Of a stretch of 64,000 nucleotides of DNA, positions 11,938 to 25,175 are shown in pieces. A program made the position numbers and the translations under genes. The notes beneath the pieces are model-generated. The model was not told the origin of the DNA, did no database searches, and was given only the letters and a program-made list of their open reading frames with translations. The stretch's first letter is position 1, and every line of letters begins with the position of its first letter. Source of the DNA: Azolla caroliniana (lineage: Eukaryota > Polypodiophyta); contig JBHGNT010000001.1 of the NCBI GenBank assembly GCA_043228905.1, positions 35,216,001 to 35,280,000 of the forward strand, given 5' to 3'.

Positions 11938-13573
11938 GTATTGTGATGATAATGAGAAGAGACATTAAACACTTAAGACTAAAACTTTCTTCATGTTTTG
12001 AAAAGAAAGGAGACTTTTTAAATACATGAGTGCTCACACAAAGAGAAGGTTAAAGCATGCTCACTGTCGATGATCACGATCCTCTTAACAAGTGTGCGCC
12101 CTTCATGTGACTTTTACATGGTTAATTATAGGTGTTTGCTTCTTGCTGTTCATGGATATCATTCCCTATGTATATACTTAGTTTATACACTCACTCTTTC
12201 TTTACATGGAGATCTTCCACTTGTTTCACACTCCTTGTCGGACAACAACACTACGGCTTACCTGTGAGTGATGGTTGCTGTGGGGGAAATCGTCTTGACA
12301 ATTGGGTGCGCAACCTGTGGAATGATGGTTTCTGTGGAGGAAATCATCTTAACAATTGGGTGTGCAAGGCACAGTACGGCAAATGCTTGGTGATAGCTGA
12401 GGTAACTTCTATCTTCTACAATTTTGGCATGAGTGGGGAGTAGGCAAACTTGATAATTGGAACCCAGGTTGATGGTGGAAGAGTTGGCAGCTTTTGAAAG
12501 TACCATGGGAATAGTGGTTGTGCCTTTTTTGTTCGGTTGGTAGAGTGGGAGCAGCTGACTTGCATCTTCTAAGATGTCATCCAGCATTGTTGGCATGGTG
12601 GCTTCTAGAGGTACAATGGGAACAACAATTGTGGCTTTTTCTTTTTGCAGGTGGAGTGGGAGTTTATCTCAAAATGATGTATGTCCTTGGTTTGGTGACA
12701 TCTTGGTTCCATTTGGACACAGCCAACAGCAGTAATCCATCATGAGGGAAGGTTGTAGTGCTGGAGAGACCCAACTACTTTGATAGACAATTAGACAATT
12801 TTCGAATGACTCTAGGGAAAGAGGGTACAAGAATTGTAATTTAAGGGGTAGTTATTGATTGACATGAATAAATTGTATGTCACATTACATGAACATGAAA
12901 TAGAAAATTGGATGCATTTTAAATAATAACTGTATATCAATAACGTGGATGCATACATTGATGTTACAGAAGTAGACCAGTCAATTGCAAAAGGCACTAA
13001 TGAAACCTTATTAAAGTTGGTTAAATGACTAACTAAACTATTTTTTTTTGTAATACCTTATTTGCACATGCAATATACATGTAGCATTACAACTGAATGG
13101 AAGCACAAATGCACACCACTGATTTAGTTGGCTGGGTATGAGATAGAGACCCAACCTAATCTAATGCAATCTTGGTTTGCAATAAAATCTAAAACCTTAC
13201 ACCAGATTAGGAAAGCAGTCACTTTGGTCCGCATGAAGACCATATCTGTGTTCAACCCCTATGTTAGTATGATCATTCATTTGAACACCAATGTATTGCT
13301 CAGCAAGAACATAGTTTACCGCAACGGTACATTCCCAATATAATAATAGTAAGGCGTAATGGGGTGGGGGGGATATATTCCCATGGGCATCATATTTAAA
13401 GCATCCCATTTAAGTTTCCTGACATCTTGCATTATACTGAATCTCAAAAACCTTTCCGAGGAGATGGGAATTCACAACCAATTACATTACCATAATTTAA
13501 TATACTGTTTCACCCATAGGCACATCTTTAGAATCTTGGCTTTTTCCCGACTCGGAAAGTTCAACTATTTCTG
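11938..13573. other. Intergenic region between cornichon and neuroguidin
   Basis: No exon is recognised. A G-rich stretch at 12269-12370 holds an imperfect ~56-bp tandem duplication (words GATGGTT, GGAAATC and ACAATTGGGTG repeated), and 12480-12660 holds a second looser duplication around GGAGTGGGAG. The remainder is AT-rich and featureless. Confidence 0.5.
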
Positions 13574-16500
13574 TTATCTTCTGTAGTTTTTTTCCTTATA
13601 ATTTGTTCGCTTTGATGTCTTAAAGTTTGTTTTCGCCTTCAGCTTCTTAAAATTCGTTGTTTTCTGCAAACAGAGTAGAAAAAACTTTCAATTGCATATG
13701 ACCAAATTCCATCATCCTTAAAAACATCTAACAAGAGGGACACGTGTGCCATTACACAATCACCTCCACATGTAGAGACATACATATTTTAGCACTCATA
13801 AGACATCGTTTCAACTTATCTTCCCAACTTTATGAAAACATACAATAGACCAGGCTATATTATAGAGTTAAAAACTAGATCACCGTAACTGCAAATATAA
13901 GCTATACACTACACGAGAATTACATGTATTATTTCCTGATTCTTCAATAAGAATAATTTATATGGATGGTGCAATATATGTGTCTACATATTTATTGAAT
14001 CGAAAGTAGGATGGACTCTATAGCGTGTTGTACATATAAAGTAGATGAAATACCTTATAAGTATCAACAAATACAAAGTAAATGAAACAAAAAATGTTTA
14101 TGAACAAAAGTATCAAACGATATCTTTAGGTTACACAATTTAAATAAATGTTCACATCATGATAATCGAAAAATCATAAGCACAAAAACCAGAAAGTAGA
14201 AAAGTATGATATAAGATATTTTGATATGGTAATCTACCTTTGGATGCCTTAGTCGTTCGTCAGATTGAGAGAAAGTTTGATCAGTTTGATGTTGTGAGCC
14301 TCTTTGTTTTTCTTCCTCCATGTTGATGAGATAAGAAACATCATCATCGAAGTCATCCAACATCCCCATCAATCTATAGTGAACAATTGCATGACTTATT
14401 TGAGTACCAAACTTGTACATACAACTAATTCCACATGAAACACCATAAATACCCGTTTCTTGATTTTTTAAGATGTTTGATTTTCTTCTTCTCAATTCTG
14501 GATAATGGAACTCTAGCAAAAAGATTCTCTTCCTGTTGCGAACGTTCTTGCAGTCGTGACAATTCTCGTGTCATCTCTTTGCTTTCAGCACCAATAAATT
14601 CTCTTATCTGAAAACCGCAAGAAAAAAAGCTTCTAGGTTAATACGCTAGGGACAAACATATAAAATAATAAGCCCATAATACATTTTAAAGTTAGGATTA
14701 CTCACTTCTTCGGGTCGACCTTCTAATTCATTAGCAAGTTCCTTCATTAAAGAGCTTCTAGAGGCTTTCCGCAAAGCTTCTTTTCGTAGGCGTGTCTCAG
14801 ACTTGTGATCTTTTGATAATCTCTCTTCATCCATGGCTGCCGGTGCTATCATAGGAGGACGATATATACCATCTTTCTCCTGTCAATTCATCTCCTTTAG
14901 AAAAACTTGAATTTGTAAATTAAAACATCCATTCTATAATGCATTGAAAACAATGAGTAACATCTACCTTCTCATTTTGGTCAATCTTCGAAACAAGCAT
15001 GTCGGGATTTGGTTTGAACAACAGATCAACATCATTGCTGCCAACAATTCCGTTGTTCTTGGATGTATCAAATGGTGTCTTAGCCATTTTCAAAAGCTTT
15101 TCGATTTGATATTGAAGTTTCTTGTCAATTGGTCGAATCTGCCCAAGGAAGGATGTAATCAATCAAAATTCTCTAAAGATGTATGCCAATTTATATAACT
15201 ATAGCTTTACCTTTTCCAAAAACATTCGTATTTCAATCATTTGAGCAATTACAGGGTGGTTTTGAACTGATCTTCCCTTTGATTTGAGAAGGATATAGAA
15301 TGTGATGCATTGGCAATAAAACATAAGCAGAAAATGTTTTGTTTCAAGGTAAGTAATGCCTTTTTCTGTTGAAAACTCCCCGTTTTTTATCTGTATAAGT
15401 GACATTAGAATGCAGACACTGATGCTCAATATAAATTGCTGGTAAGAAAGTAAAGTAACCCCCTACCTTTGTCACAAACATACTAAAATTTTGCCGTATC
15501 TCTTCCAGTCCTGATGTTGTTTCTGACAAAAGTTGAATCAATTTAGGTGCATCACTGTCATAACACAAACAATCATGTATGAGTGAGTATATATGATAAT
15601 GCAAACACAACAACTGCGATGAAGGGTTATCCCAAAGTTGCTGATGATATGGATATCTAGTTATTTGAACCAAGATCATCACAATCACTACATTGATGCA
15701 GAACACAAATATTTTGTACCATTGCACTGAGGGAATGACCTTTTTGTTTCAGATTCCTATTGTTACGTTGACAATTTCTTATTCCCTCAAGGGAGCTTCA
15801 ACACTATGAGAGTTGGATTTGGACCATATTATGTTTTTTAGGTTTTTTCTTTGGTAACTTTCTAGAATTAACAGTAGATGTTAATTGTCTCAAATACTTG
15901 TTCATTCAGCTGCCACTTTCATTTCAAAGGCTAGATTTTGGAGCCATTTTAGGGTTGAATTACTCTTCCAGAAAAACCAAGTCATCATGGTTTTTTATAA
16001 TTGGAGGGTTGGATTTTGATCATAACCTTTTCTTCTTTTTTTATTTCTCTTTAGGGAAAAATGGTGGCCACATTCAGTAAAGCACCGGTTGAATTTTTGA
16101 GCTCACAGATATTTAAGAAAGGAAGCAGGATCTGGCAACAATGTATATCCCTTTCTATTAAAGTTCTAATAAAGTTTCAATTAAATTCCTATGGCTTCAT
16201 GCATGAAAAAAAGAAGAATTTCCACCAATTAGTAAAACAAGAAAAGGAATCAGAAAATACATTTATATATACAATCTGATGGTAATGGGGTGATCAGGAA
16301 ATAGATACCCAACAGTTCATTCAATACTACAAAAGGAAAGGACCGACAATATGTAGTTTTTTCTTTTTTTTCTTTTTCTCTCTTGTTTGCATATTCACGT
16401 AATTGTTTTGATAATTGGTTAATTGTTTTGATAATTGGTTTATTATCCGTATCCTCCTGTAGCATAGAATGAATTGATTCCCTTAAGTTCTTATTATTTT

Positions 16501-16748
16501 CGCAAATGCCTATGTCAGACCTCCGGGAAGAGAGCAGGCGGATGGATTGACCATATAATTAATGAAGTAGCACGTATAATTGCTCGAAAGGGGGGTTGAT
16601 AAAGTTGGACATTTTGGGAGAAATAACGAAAACCTAGGGGCATCCGGGGAAATAAAGAAAAACTCAGAGGTGTTTTCGTGTTTTCCCATTTCCTTCCTCT
16701 GTCTTACTCATCCTCAAATGTAAACGACTTCTATGCTCTCTTAAGGTT

Positions 16749-16779
<31 letters not shown>

Positions 16780-16927
16780 AAGTATTTAGATTAAAGCTTT
16801 GCTTCAACTGCTCATCATCTAAAAAGTACCAGAAAGAGCGAGCACGAGTGAGTGAGTGAGAAAGATACCTGTTAAGAAGAGGAAGTGGAGAAAGGTCGTG
16901 ATCGTCTGTTAACTTGGAGCTTTCCAT
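13574..16927 (-). CDS. Neuroguidin-like protein, Sas10/Utp3/C1D family
   Basis: This family works in the nucleolus in small-subunit rRNA processing (yeast Lcp5, animal neuroguidin). Eight exons join in frame: 16869-16927, 15467-15554, 15211-15390, 14968-15138, 14706-14879, 14453-14607, 14238-14373 and 13574-13663, giving 350 residues. Exon 2 encodes APKLIQLLSETTSGLEEIRQ. Exon 3 has GITYLETKHFLLMFYCQCIT and IEIRMFLEK, and exon 4 starts IRPIDKKLQYQIEKLLK; together these form the Sas10/C1D helical domain. Exon 5 gives YRPPMIAPAAMDEE, the typical neuroguidin segment, followed by a charged helix. Exon 6 continues the helix to RIEKKKIKHLKK. Exon 7 is acidic (LDDFDDDVSY). Exon 8 is a short basic tail ending RR. 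The start codon is the ATG giving MESSKLTDD. All introns are GT-AG. Intron 1 (1.3 kb) carries a CT microsatellite and a 20-bp exact tandem repeat. Confidence 0.9.
16401..16440. repeat. Exact 20-bp tandem duplication
   Basis: AATTGTTTTGATAATTGGTT occurs twice in direct succession without a mismatch, inside intron 1 of the neuroguidin-like gene. The identity points to a recent slippage event. Confidence 0.95.
16748..16776. repeat. (CT)n microsatellite
   Basis: A run of about 13 CT dinucleotides sits about 90 bases inside intron 1 of the neuroguidin-like gene. Confidence 0.95.
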
Positions 16928-17117
16928 AGCCGAGATACAAATCTGAGATAGATCTCCACAAAAAGATGAGTGAGAGAGAGAGAGTATTATATAAAACCTA
17001 TGAGGTTTTGTGTCTTCAATTTTTTTGGCTTTGGTTATATGTATGTACATACATACATACCATTAGCTCAAGCAAAACACAAACCCTGGGGTTTGCTTGT
17101 GGCCCCTAGGGTTTGCG

Positions 17118-17490
17118 TGTGCCCACTCTTGTTTCGGATCCGTGTTCCCATGGATCCGAAACAAATGTTTTCTTGTGGCCCCTCATATCAGCCCAAGAGT
17201 TTTCGGAAGAAATTGTCTTTTTGAGGATCACTGTCAATGGAACATGGATCCGAAACAAGTGTTTTCTTGTGGCCCCTCATATCAGCCCAAGAGTTTTCGG
17301 AAGAAATTGTCTTTTTGAGGATCACTGTCGATGCCCACTCTTGTTTGAGATCCGTGTTCATATGGATCAGAAACAAGAGTTTTCTTGTGGTCCCGCATAT
17401 CAAGTCCAAGAGTTTTTGGAAGAAATGGTCTTTCCAAGGATCACTGTTGGTGTCCACTCTTGTTTTGGATCCATGTGCACATGGTTTGCC
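17118..17490. repeat. Tandem repeat, ~94-118-bp unit, 3 copies plus a partial one
   Basis: Copies anchored on ATGGATCCGAAACAA start at 17150, 17244 and 17362. Each continues through TTTTCTTGTGG and AAGAGTTTTCGGAAGAAAT to GAGGATCACTG. A leading block (CCCACTCTTGTTT plus GGATCCGTG) precedes copies 1 and 3 and starts a fourth partial copy near 17450; copy 2 lacks it. The array lies 190-560 bases upstream of the neuroguidin-like start codon. Open frames across it are by-products of the repeat. Confidence 0.9.
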
Positions 17491-18640
17491 TGCAAATCAT
17501 GCAACCACTAACAACCTTTGTTTTCATTTGGGTCAGACTTTTGGGCCTCCATGAACTCCCGTGATCTCCTTCAATCAACCCCATTTATTTCCCCTCTCTA
17601 GTAAGAAATCACTCTGATGCTTTCTTTACTCGTGCTTGCTATACTTTCCCACGATACTTAAAAATAGTTTTTCAAGGTGTCATAGAAGCCACATCCCCAA
17701 GTGGCATGCAAACAATCTTTTATGCCCTCGATATGGCAAGTTGTATTGTCCCAGTATTGAGGGACATTCATCCACCCTAAACCCTAGTAGCCCATTGATA
17801 GTATAATTAGTAATCACATGTAATGCCGTAAGTTCTTGGATCAACTTCTTTAATTTGTCGTGCATTTTTTAAGGCATTCTCATCTTAGCGATGGGTTTTC
17901 ATTAAGATCATGTGAAAATAGCAATGCTTTCATGACCTCGATAAATTATTGAGCACTAATCAAAAGGTTTATTGAATTATTTGTCCATAAAAACACACAA
18001 TTGATTGAAGAATTTTAATTAAATTGATAAGAGATGCAACCTACTACCATTTGGCCACACACACTATGAGAGAAAGCTGTAGCCTAAATCCTAATCCCTC
18101 TGAACATTTGCCCACCCTTCACATTAGAAAGTTTAGTGGTTGTAAAAAAATGTGGTCAAGTCAACAGATGTTTTCTTTTGTGTATCAATTAATCACACAA
18201 GTCAATACGGTATTTGGATTTACTATTGACTACTAAGAACCTTTAGGTTGATACGTTAAAAGAATCAAGCAAAACATTCTACTAAGAAAATAAAAGGTTT
18301 TGCATTCCAGGAGGAATGCATCAGACAATGTCATTAGTTACTTCGCTGCAGCATGCATGTGTTATATGGTGATGATGATGGTGATCGTGAATGTAACAAA
18401 CACAAATCATCATAATGAGAAACGAGATTATTCCTTCAACAAATTATCATAAGAATTTTTTCGGTGGAAAGATTTCTTTCGAAAAGAATCAACAGATGTA
18501 TAAAATGAAGAAATTTAATGTACTAATAATGTCCAAATCTGGGGAGGGCCACGGATTAAACTTTAGAAGAGCTTTTTATATTTACAAATCCAATGGAGAC
18601 AAAATTCCTTTCTTCACTTGTAAATGGATCTTCTTTCTTT
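17491..18640. other. Intergenic region between neuroguidin and PEX10
   Basis: AT-rich sequence; I see no exon, RNA gene or transposon remnant. The right part should include the PEX10 3' UTR. Confidence 0.5.
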
Positions 18641-21600
18641 TTAGCTTACAACAAAATCTGCATTGTAAATGGGAACCAATTCAGAATGGGTCATTTTCGC
18701 ACGGCACAGAGGGCATTCTGGCTTTTGATTGCAACACTCGGCCACACAATCCCTGGAGGTATACAATACATTCAGCTATTAGATGATGACTTTCCAGCAT
18801 TTAGGAACCTAATTTCAAATAGCAAAGATGTGATAATTTGTAGACGATATGTTTATACCATATATGAAATATCTCGATAATTAACACTTTCAGGAGAAAC
18901 AAACAACTAAACAAAAGTTACCATGAAATAGGAATGGGCAAAAGGAGAGCACAAAAATCAAGATGATGTCCATGAGCACAGAAACTCTTACTCACCAGCA
19001 AAAGACGTGACCACAAGGAGTAGATGTAGGCCATCTCCATGGACCCAAGCACAGAGTGCATTTTCCACCCGCCCCCTGCACAGGAACCTCATCACACCCA
19101 ATCAATCAATAACATGTAGGTAATGGAGAAATTTTTCTTCCTTTTTGTCACAAAAAGATGTTCTTTAGATATTGTTTTTTGCTTAAGGCGACGCATTTCA
19201 TTAAGAATTATCAAGAAATGTTCTGCCAAATTCCATCAACCAGATTTAAAACTCATATTTTACTCTTTGTGGAATCACCTTTTTCTTACCTCGGATTTCT
19301 TATGGGACCAATAACTGTCACTAACGCCTTTCAAATTTTCATCCAAAACTCGAGCACCTTGACTACCTATTCAAATTCACCAACTCAAAACCATCATGTG
19401 CATGCAGGTCCCATATCTAAAAGTATTATTAAAGCATTCTGACCTGATGGCATGTCAAAAACTGTCGAATGAGAAATTCTAAAAAGAGACAACAAATTCT
19501 TCTGTAACCAATTTCCACCCGTTACACATAGCTGAATCAATAGAAAAACTCCAAGCATGTGGTACCTATGTTTGAAAATTTTATAGAACATTTTACAAGG
19601 CAATAAATAAAAGATAAGTTGAATACAAATTTGTTATATCATTCCTAATGTACTTGTCTAGTATTCTCAGTCTATGCATCCCGACCAACCCAAAATGTTT
19701 AGATCGATGTAAAGTATGAGGAACAGGAAAAAATTGGTGTTTGTTCATAAAAAAATTCAATAAAAATTAGCCTTATAGCCTAAGAATCAGTAATGGGGAT
19801 TCAAATCTCCCCTCACCCAACGGAAGTGTCCCTTTATTGCTTGGGAATCAATTGTCAGTGTAGATATTCAATGCCTCCCCATGGTGTCTTTAACAAGTAA
19901 AAGACCAACCTGGTTCTATTGGAAGGTGGCTTTGCCAACAAAGCATATTGGACACCGGCCACGCGTTTTGCTACATCATAATAAAGCCCTGAAGAAATTG
20001 ATATTAATGCTTATCATCCATGATCTTCAAAAAATACAGCAATGGTAAATAGTAATGGATTCTCACATATGCATATTTAAATGCCCTTTAAATAGTATAC
20101 CTTTGAAATAAAACAGCATCAAGTTAGCACGGGTTATTAATGTTAGAGCTTCCTTGATGGATGGCAGCAACTGCCAATATAATAAACACATCAGTACGAT
20201 TATCTAGCATCCAAATTTTTGCTACACCATTAAATTGCAGAAACCATAAAGAACACAAATTTTCATATATAAATTTATAGATGTACAATTTCTTACCACG
20301 GGCCAGTGCCAAAGTATTTGTTGCCAAAGAGTCCTTGGTTGTGTCTCTGGGTTGCCTTCTACAAGATTTGAAGGAATATCCATGCTTGAGAAGCTCAATC
20401 GTGAAATTTCTCGTCTTACGAATAATACATAAACACACCACATTAACAAAATAAAATCATAGGAATGAGGATTCCGTCAAATATCACTTATTGATTAATG
20501 AAGATGTTTACCTTGTCCTCTCAGCAGCATATGGAACAGCTGTTTGGAATAAAACAAGAAGTATCCGTCTAGCTGGCGTTAGAGGTAGGCCTGATTGCCC
20601 AGTCACCTGTATTTCATTAGATGCTAATGGCATTAAAAATTTTCTCTCAATAAGAGAAAGAAAAAATGATATATTCATGTCTTTTAAGAAGGCCTATCAG
20701 ACTGAAGGAGAGATTAAACCATAAAACGGTATCTAATCTTTTAACTGAAATATTACAGCTGCATATTTACTAGAGACTCTCATTAGTTAAGCACTTTAAC
20801 ATTCTGAACATAGATGAGCTGAAACATCTGCCTTCCAAAAGATCTTCAACATGGGCTGATCCAAGATAGAGAGTTCTACAAAACAAGGAAGTGCCTTCAG
20901 AGTCGGGTGATGATGGTCTTTATTTCTTCATGACATGGGTAACAAAGTTGTTGTCCAAATGGACATCACCTACATGCATGACAATTTCTATTGCCCAATC
21001 TACTGTAACCCCTTTCAAGTGCTGTGGTCAAGGAATTGTAGTTGTATCGTTGTTCCTCAACAACTATCTATGTCTCCTGAGTTCTAACAAGGACAGTCCA
21101 AACATCAGTAGTCTTCATATTCCAATACCTTGCAAGTGAGACAAAGCCTTGTTTGAAGTGACAGTGATATCTCCATATTTCATAAAAGACAGTACGATGG
21201 GAAACATATGTTCCTCCAATTCCACACCCTGATGGCACAACAGGCATCTGTTCTTCCATATATCGGTATGCATATCTTCCTATATTAACCTTCAACTGAG
21301 GTGATGAGATCTTGAGCTGTCTTATTCCATGAGATAGATATGTATTCTAATTAGAGGTCCTGATGATAAATCCATCCTACAATGTGTGTTATGAGAGGGC
21401 CGTATTGTGTCTTCCTACCAAGAGCCATTGTGGAGCTGACCCATGTTCTTTCATTATCCAATCTAAAAATATGTTCAGATCACTCTATTCTTTTCAACTT
21501 TGGGCATGTTCAGTTGTGGAAAATCGAAGCTAAGAGAGATCAACTTTAGATATGCATTAAAAAGATCAACAAAACCCTAATTTTGGACTTGTTTGCAAGA

Positions 21601-23259
21601 TAGTACAATTCCTTCAGCAGAAATACGGCCATCTTCATTCAAACAAGACAATTCCAAACATCTTTCATGCTGTGACAAAAGTTTCATCACAACAACCACG
21701 TTGACTGTTATGTGGATGGAGTTTATCCATACATTTCATTACTTGTGGATGTATCTGTTGCTTCTTCTTGTGCTACTCAAGGACCCCAATTTCATTTTCT
21801 TTTCGAGTGTGGAGACGTTCCATCCACTTTTTTTACACATCAAGCAGATGTTGCAGGATTGTATTATATCCCTTCATAGTGGTTTCTTGTATGTACTATT
21901 TAGAGACTCTAATATGATCTTTGTAACATTTGTTAAACATTGCCATATCTTCAGATATAATTATTGCCCTCCGATCGCACTTTTGTATGGTTCTGTTAAA
22001 TATATATAATTGCCAGCCACTATAACATTCATAAGCATCTAATATGTCCTACTGTTTCTGGATGCCCTCCAAACAGATGAATCCTCAATAAATACAATAT
22101 TATCAGCATATAATAACACCAGTATCGAAGTGCAGAGTAACTTTTCAGCACATAAAAGTAACCTAGACCCTAAATGTAGATAGACTTAGAACTGAAAATT
22201 ACCAGGACACTGGAACCAAAACAATTGCCTTCTTAAGGTTTCTAGTTTCAGAGAAAGCATCTTGCAAAATGACAAAATCATGCAATTTTCAGCACCTGAA
22301 CTATGTTGCTATATTCCTCGCCAAGTGTTTGAATACCTAGTCCTGTTGTAAAGGTGTAATAGAAAACTTGTCCGATAAGCTTTATCTGTAAAGGAAATGG
22401 AAACCATGCAATGAAACAACAAATAACTATTAATACTTGCAAATTAATTTACTTTGGGGATGCAAACCTCATTTTGATGCGCTGTTGCTTGGGTTGTCCC
22501 TGCAAATAAAGGCAAAAGCATTCACTCACTGGTCTTTTTTGAGAAATATAATTCTGTACTGGTTGAAATGCCAAAACCGTATCTTTTACAATAAGTCTAA
22601 AAAACCTCAATATTTCTCAGGTGCGCATTTCAGTGGTGATAGTGATAAAAGGGTTCTATTTTTTTAGCAAATTTTCATAACTTTGTAGAATAATGCCCAG
22701 TACGTTTGAAGAATATCAATAAATTCTACAGAACTCCATTTCATGGTTGTTTTGATGTTTGTATTCCGTTTAAGCCGAATTTTCCAAACTTTCCATGTGA
22801 TATGAGCTCCTATTGTTTCCCATGCTTCTTTTGGTACGCTCTTATGATAACATTAATAAAATCTAGAGTTTAATATGAAGATTTTAAACATCAACATTTT
22901 CCTAGTATCTTAATTATCCACCTATCGAACTAGCATATGACGTACTTAATCGGTAACCACATCCAAATAAACGTATGCACACATGTATGTCTACATTGAC
23001 ATATACTACACATACACATACATACTCGTATAGACACAAAACACATACATAACATGCAAACATATAGTGTTCTAGTATTGGAATGCTTGTAGGAATGAGC
23101 AAGCAATGGGATTGGATGAGGGAGTGAGAAAGGGGATTACTTACCAAAGAGGCAACGGAAAGCTTCGTGGAAAGCTTGGCATATATGGTTTAAGTAATCT
23201 GCGTCCTTCTGCTCTGCACGCATAATCTCTGGATGAGGTGCTGAAGGAAATTGCCTCAT
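18641..23259 (-). CDS. PEX10: Peroxisome biogenesis factor 10, RING E3 ubiquitin ligase
   Basis: PEX10 is a peroxisomal membrane RING ligase. With PEX2 and PEX12 it ubiquitinates the import receptor PEX5 so that it can be recycled. Eleven exons join in frame: 23145-23259, 22468-22499, 22296-22385, 20512-20606, 20297-20414, 20101-20170, 19910-19988, 19444-19565, 19290-19357, 18996-19075 and 18641-18752, giving 326 residues. The N-terminus ([14 protein letters not shown]) and the segments [43 protein letters not shown] and [13 protein letters not shown] match the Pex2/Pex12-type N-terminal membrane domain. The C3HC4 RING reads [25 protein letters not shown] and PECPLCR with normal spacing, and the protein ends in VVS. 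Exon 2 is only 32 nt. Intron 3 is 1.7 kb. The first ATG after an in-frame stop gives [11 protein letters not shown], so this copy lacks the longer N-terminal extension of Arabidopsis PEX10 (381 aa). Confidence 0.93.
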
Positions 23260-23547
23260 GTTGGCAACCTCCTCTGTTCCTACTAGTACAACTCAACAAC
23301 AGTTTCCACTCGTCATCATCACAGACACGCACGCGCACGCGGAGACTTTATTGAACAGAGTGCGATTCAGAGACGACGGAGAAAAGAAGAAGAGAAATGA
23401 ATAGAGCAATGGAAATGGAAAGCATTAAGACTCAAGAGAGCAACCTGAAGGAGGAGGAGGAGGAACAGAGGGTCTATCCATGTCAGCAAATGGAAGCAAG
23501 GCATTGCTTTGCTTTCAACCTTTCTTCTTCCCTTACAAATTACTCAC

Positions 23548-23815
23548 CTCATAAATCATATGAGCTTATGCATGCATGTGTGTGTATGTGTTATTACATC
23601 ATAAATCATGTGAGCTTGTGTGTGTGCGTGTGTGTGTGGTACAACATGTATGTGTATGTATGTATGTATGTCTCATATCAATACATACATCCATCCATAC
23701 GTGCTTATGCATGTATGTATGTGTTATTACATCACAAATCATGTGAGCTTGTGTGTGTGTGTGTGTGGTACAATATGTATGTGTGTATGTATGTATGTCC
23801 CATAACAATAATCCA
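23548..23815. repeat. GT/GTAT-rich tandem repeat, ~133-bp unit
   Basis: TTATTACATCA, AAATCATGTGAGCTTGTG, a (GT)n run, GGTACAA and a (GTAT)n run appear in order at 23591 and again at 23724. A weaker third copy starts near 23548 (AAATCATATGAGCTTATG). The array lies about 300 bases upstream of the PEX10 start. Confidence 0.85.
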
Positions 23816-24384
23816 TCCTATCAACCATGGAAATGGTTCACTTACATCAATTCTAATAACATAAGGACGTGTTGTTCCTCGTGGAGATGGTGGGCTTGGA
23901 CATTTGTGTTCATGTGCAATACTCCTTTGGCTGAATTCCCTCACATGCACTTAGTAGTGGGTCACTTGTCGGCAAGGATCCTTTCGTCTCACTCTTTCCA
24001 AGTATGGTTGTGATTGTTGGTATGTTCCTTCTTGTCGTTGCCCCTTGTACCTCCCAATCAAGTTGTTTTTTATTGTTATAAAATATATACATTCATTGGT
24101 ATACATAAATACGCAGATATGTGATTCTCAAGTGATCGACGAAGGGAACAACCATCGTGGGTGGCTGAAAATGCCAAAAAGGGCTAACATCTTTGAACCA
24201 TAAAAGTGGAGTATCTTTTAAGAGAGCAAAAAACTGGAGGTGTTAAGCAAATTTAGCATTTCAATCCCCAATAAAACTATCCCACTACCCTTTCAAAGCA
24301 TGGATGATGTCTAACCAACATCATCTAACCAAATGTTACGCACCACTTCAATAGGTGAGACCCTAGCTTGACGAAAAATGTTGT

Positions 24385-24726
24385 TTGGAAGAGGACAAGG
24401 TTTGGTCTACGATATCTTCTTTAGTAGTTTGGGTATCGTGGAAGGCTAGATGTAAATGTGTATTTCAGAAAGTTAAAGAGAATGTGGTTGAGTTAATGAA
24501 GGAGATATGGTTAATGCTCTTACATACTCTAAGAGGTCAATATGAGGCAATAACTGGTGATCCTGAGGTTGTGATTTGTAAACAACAACAATTTCGAGAA
24601 ATTTCGAAAAAGCCAGAGGTCTTCACCTCTTTTGGAGAGAAAATAAAGTGGAGATATGCTCCACTAAGATGGTTTTTTCCACCCCCCGTCTTGGAACGAC
24701 CCTATATGAGGGCTTTTGATACTTGA
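24385..24726 (+). mobile_element. Possible non-LTR retrotransposon (LINE) C-terminal relic
   Basis: An open frame of 113 codons without an ATG start contains VWVSWKARCKCVFQ. This resembles the W-x2-WKAR-x3-F signature near the C-terminus of plant LINE ORF2 proteins, and a helix-like stretch follows (ENVVELMKEIWLMLL). No reverse transcriptase motif is visible nearby and no poly-A tail or target-site duplication was found, so this would be a short truncated remnant. The assignment rests on one motif and is uncertain. Confidence 0.33.
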
Positions 24727-25129
24727 CACGTTGGTTGATGTGGGTATGAGGGTTATAATCTATTGTATGAATTCATTGTAGCCTTTGGGCATCTTTCCAT
24801 TAATACCAAGGTGAATCTTCATTTAAAAATTTAATAAATAAAATAAAAGATGTAGCATATGGGAGTAGTACTCAATAAATCCCATAATGGTTGGATCTCT
24901 TTATAGAATGTTTTTATATAAACCTCAATAGTTTGGTAAATCATATTTCGTAAACCATCAACGAGCTTGTTTGTGGTGAAATCATTGTTCTCTTGATAAA
25001 GTTCAATTTGCATATATTTTAAATTTAAGTTCTAGAAAACGTAATTGAAACATGCATGACCAAGGGAACATGGACAAAAGTTTGCCTTTTAGGTTCGTTG
25101 GTGGCGAAAGATTAATGAAAGAGGAAAGT

Positions 25130-25130
<1 letters not shown>

Positions 25131-25170
<40 letters not shown>
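25131..25170. repeat. (GA)n microsatellite
   Basis: About 20 uninterrupted GA dinucleotides in intergenic sequence. Confidence 0.95.

Positions 25171-25175
<5 letters not shown>

Noticed and set aside
11731-11968. Regularly spaced repeats that could be mistaken for a CRISPR array
   Set aside because: Units are directly adjacent without unique spacers and the genome is a plant; it is a minisatellite.
17097-17554. Overlapping plus-strand frames up to 132 codons
   Set aside because: Produced by the 94-118-bp tandem repeat; the repeat itself explains the repeated peptide.
23397-23864. 155-codon plus-strand frame (CVCVCVW-rich)
   Set aside because: It is a translation of GT/GTAT repeats upstream of PEX10.
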